DNA of 64,000 nucleotides from Albimonas marina (lineage in GTDB: Bacteria; Pseudomonadota; Alphaproteobacteria; Rhodobacterales; Rhodobacteraceae): the NCBI RefSeq assembly GCF_029223255.1, contig NZ_JARHUC010000003.1, positions 778,365-842,364 of the forward strand, in the 5' to 3' direction. Positions within the stretch are counted from its first letter, which is position 1. Every line of letters begins with the position of its first letter. The position numbers and the translations under genes were made by a program. The notes under the pieces were generated by a model that searched no databases, was not told the DNA's origin, and saw only the letters and a program-made list of their open reading frames with translations. Positions 62,180-64,000 of the stretch are shown piece by piece.

Positions 62180-63526
62180 ATGCGGAAACTGAACCTAAAG
62201 ACCCTGACCGCGGCGCTTGCCGTCGCCGTCAGCGTCTCCCTTCCGGCGGCAGCTCAGGACGCCTCCGGGTCGATCCTGTTCACCAACGTCAATGTTTTTG
62301 ATGGCTTGAACGAAGCCCTGATCATGAATGCCAATGTCGTGGTAACGGGCAACAAGATCACCGCGGTGTCGACTGAACCACTTGCTGTCGCGGGTGGCAC
62401 GGTGATCGACGGACGGGGGCGCACGCTCATGCCAGGGCTGATCGACGCCCATTGGCACTCGTTGTTTGCGACGCTTTCTGTGGCTGAGTTGATGACAAAT
62501 GATCTGGCCTACATGAGTTTTAAAGGGGCTATAGCGAACGAGGGCGCCTTAATGAGAGGTTTTACCACTGTTCGCGATATTGGCGGAAATGTCTTTTCAA
62601 TCAAGAAGGCGACTGATGAAGGGCTTATAAACGGACCACGCATCTACCCTTCTGGGGCGGTGATTTCCCAGACTTCGGGTCATGGGGACTATCGTGCACC
62701 TTTGGCTGTGCCCGAGAATCCTGGGCAACCTCTGGATTATCTTCAGCAAGCAGGTATAGGGATAATAGCGGACGGGGTGCCCGAGGTAATTAAGCGGTCG
62801 CGAGAAATCTTGCGCCAGGGCGCGTCCCAGCTCAAAGTGATGGCTGGCGGCGGGGTGTCATCGGACTTCGACCCTTTAGATGTAACCCAATACACGTTTG
62901 CTGAAATGAGCGCCCTCGTGGAGGTCGCCAACACCTGGAATACCTACATCGCGGTACATGCCTTTACGGACACGGCCGTCAAACAGGCCTTGGAAGCAGG
63001 TGTAAAGAGCATTGAGCATGGACACCTGTTGGGTGAAGACGTAATCAAACTCTTGGCCGAAAAAGGTGCATGGCTCAGCATGCAACCCATTCTCGATGAT
63101 GAGGATGCTATTCCCTTTCCTGAGGGCTCGCTCAATAGAGAAAAGTTTATAACTGTGACTGCGGGCACAGACGTCGTTTACGGATATGCCAAGAAACACG
63201 GCGCGAAAATCGCCTGGGGTACAGACGTGCTTTTCGATGCAGGACTTGCGGCAAAACAAGGCAAGTTGTTGGCCAAGATGAAGCGCTGGTTCACGCCCTT
63301 TGAAGTGCTGAAAATGGCAACACACGACAATGCCCAGTTATTAAAGCTGTCCGGTCCACGCGACCCCTATCCGGGCGAGCTCGGGGTAGTGAAGGCGGGC
63401 GCATTGGCTGACCTGATTCTAGTAGATGGAAATCCGCTCGAAAATATCGATTTGGTTGCTGATCCGCTGAAGAACTTCGTCTTGATCATGAAGAACGGCG
63501 CGATCTACAAGAACAGCATCGAGTGA
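62180..63526 (+). CDS. Exported amidohydrolase (imidazolonepropionase/prolidase-like) (IV)
   Basis: 448 residues with a signal peptide (1-26). Amidohydrolase with metal motifs LIDAHWHS (HxH), Lys in LKVMAGGG, His in IAVHAF, SIEHGHL and Asp in AWGTDVL. The C-terminal VKAGALADLILVDGNPLENI is typical of this prolidase/imidazolonepropionase group, which removes C-terminal or N-blocked residues. It is not a close paralogue of amidohydrolases I-III. GGAGAAATCC is just upstream. G+C falls from about 60% to below 50% after roughly 62470, inside the gene, suggesting recombination between two sources. Confidence 0.88.
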   Translation: MRKLNLKTLTAALAVAVSVSLPAAAQDASGSILFTNVNVFDGLNEALIMNANVVVTGNKITAVSTEPLAVAGGTVIDGRGRTLMPGLIDAHWHSLFATLSVAELMTNDLAYMSFKGAIANEGALMRGFTTVRDIGGNVFSIKKATDEGLINGPRIYPSGAVISQTSGHGDYRAPLAVPENPGQPLDYLQQAGIGIIADGVPEVIKRSREILRQGASQLKVMAGGGVSSDFDPLDVTQYTFAEMSALVEVANTWNTYIAVHAFTDTAVKQALEAGVKSIEHGHLLGEDVIKLLAEKGAWLSMQPILDDEDAIPFPEGSLNREKFITVTAGTDVVYGYAKKHGAKIAWGTDVLFDAGLAAKQGKLLAKMKRWFTPFEVLKMATHDNAQLLKLSGPRDPYPGELGVVKAGALADLILVDGNPLENIDLVADPLKNFVLIMKNGAIYKNSIE

Positions 63527-63598
63527 ACTTTTGCTACAGGCGTTTATCCAGAATGCCTGCAGCATCGTTCTGAGGAATCTGGGGGAAGGAGGCGATAC

Positions 63599-63878
63599 AT
63601 GAAGCGTAGAACATTCAATATACTAGCTGTCTCTGCGGGCGTAACTGCATTATCGTCCCCTTTGCTTGCTTCCCCAGGAAGCGGTGGAAAATTGCGTGTC
63701 TGCTGTGTCGGTTTCTTCCATGAAACCAACACTTATCTCACCGAAGGCATGGGCGAAACCACGCTGGACAACATGCGTATTTTTCGGGGTGATGAAATCA
63801 AGGCATTCAGAGGAACAGCCTTAGGCGGTGCAGTAGATGTGTGTGAGGAAAACGGCTGGGAATTACTCCCGGGTCTCA
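63599..63878 (+). pseudogene. M81 (MlrC-like) metallopeptidase gene, 5' part, interrupted by IS
   Basis: About 93 codons remain: a Tat/Sec-like signal (MKRRTFNILAVSAGVTALSSPLLAS), then LRVCCVGFFHETNTYLTEGM, matching the metal-binding GxxHETNT start of the M81 family (MlrC, microcystin-degrading metallopeptidase), and FRGDEIKAFRGTALGGAVDVCEENGWELLPG. The gene is cut at 63878 by an IS5-type element; the rest would lie beyond the window. GGAGG is 6 nt upstream of ATG 63599. It is the tenth gene of the run. Whether the gene is functional depends on the downstream sequence. Confidence 0.8.
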
Positions 63879-64000
63879 GAGCGTGTTTGAGAAGCCTGTT
63901 CAGCGCCTCCTGACGAGGGTGGCGATGGCGGCGACGGTGATGAGGGCTTCGGCGACGCGGGTGATCTGCTCGTAGTCCCGGACCAGACGTCTGCATTTCA
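63879..64000. mobile_element. IS5/IS427-type insertion sequence, left end, continues past window
   Basis: Begins with GAGCGTGTTTGAGAAGCC, the type of terminal repeat found in IS427-group IS5 elements. The flanking CTCAG (63875-63879) fits the CTNAG target, with TCA (63876-63878) as the expected 3-bp duplication. The transposase end follows on the minus strand. Confidence 0.8.
63900..64000 (-). CDS. IS5-family transposase, C-terminal end (partial)
   Basis: Minus strand, open at the window edge. The last residues read RRLVRDYEQITRVAEALITV and AAIATLVRRR before the TGA at 63900-63902, the usual C-terminus of IS427-group DDE transposases. The stop lies 21 bp from the element end. The DDE residues are outside the window, so activity cannot be judged. 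Confidence 0.82.
   Translation of the reverse strand, partial: KCRRLVRDYEQITRVAEALITVAAIATLVRRR

Noticed and set aside
51385..63878. A complete microcystin-degrading mlr cluster
   Set aside because: Only S12- and M81-type proteins correspond; there is no MlrA CAAX-type protease or MlrD transporter, and the amidohydrolases are not part of mlr.

Overview
The window is a chromosome segment of a very GC-rich alphaproteobacterium, most likely Rhodobacterales (Paracoccaceae-like). The first 34.7 kb is close to three-quarters G+C. It carries the gene order murA - DUF2948 - hisD - UPF0262 - LMW phosphatase - infA - maf - RNase E/G - yacG - tRNA-Phe, which is typical of that group, and it has a class I lysyl-tRNA synthetase. 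The species cannot be named from sequence alone.

Core region (1-34.8 kb): an exported MORN-repeat protein; a chemoreceptor with a nitrate/nitrite-sensing-type domain; leuA with a leucine-rich leader peptide and an attenuator-like hairpin; a prephenate/arogenate dehydrogenase; methionine aminopeptidase; a GNAT acetyltransferase; a CPBP membrane protease coupled to a small RTX-tail-like protein; an OmpA lipoprotein; a TetR regulator; class I LysRS; acetoacetyl-CoA synthetase; tRNA-Thr; murA; the hisD cluster; a one-module A-T-TE NRPS-like enzyme; a DUF992 protein; the infA-maf-RNase cluster; yacG; and tRNA-Phe. Five copies of a ~165-bp long-hairpin repeat (13.96, 19.71, 24.16, 24.97 and 31.56 kb) sit between these genes. 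Their arms differ between copies in compensating ways, and they do not match any element I recognise.

Mobile region (34.8-47.1 kb): base composition drops immediately after tRNA-Phe. This segment carries DUF932, AlpA, XRE, a DUF4258-like protein, a SeqA-C-like protein, two conjugation-type ATPases, a replication-relaxation protein and a CHC2/Toprim primase. No integrase is visible. A low-GC two-gene cassette (41.0-42.4 kb) with a PD-(D/E)XK nuclease-like protein lies between the two ATPase genes and is a candidate undescribed defence or cargo module.

Accessory catabolic region (47.2-64 kb): a frameshifted IS5-type transposase remnant; an MscS channel gene broken by one in-frame TAG; a patatin lipoprotein; and an AraC regulator divergent from a ten-gene co-directional run. 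The run encodes four exported amidohydrolases, an outer-membrane barrel-like protein, a lipoprotein, a DUF3299 protein, a class A beta-lactamase-like protein, an S12 serine hydrolase and an M81 (MlrC-like) metallopeptidase. The M81 gene is cut by an IS5/IS427-type element at the window edge. Together these suggest periplasmic breakdown of an amide- or peptide-type substrate, possibly one containing D-amino acids.
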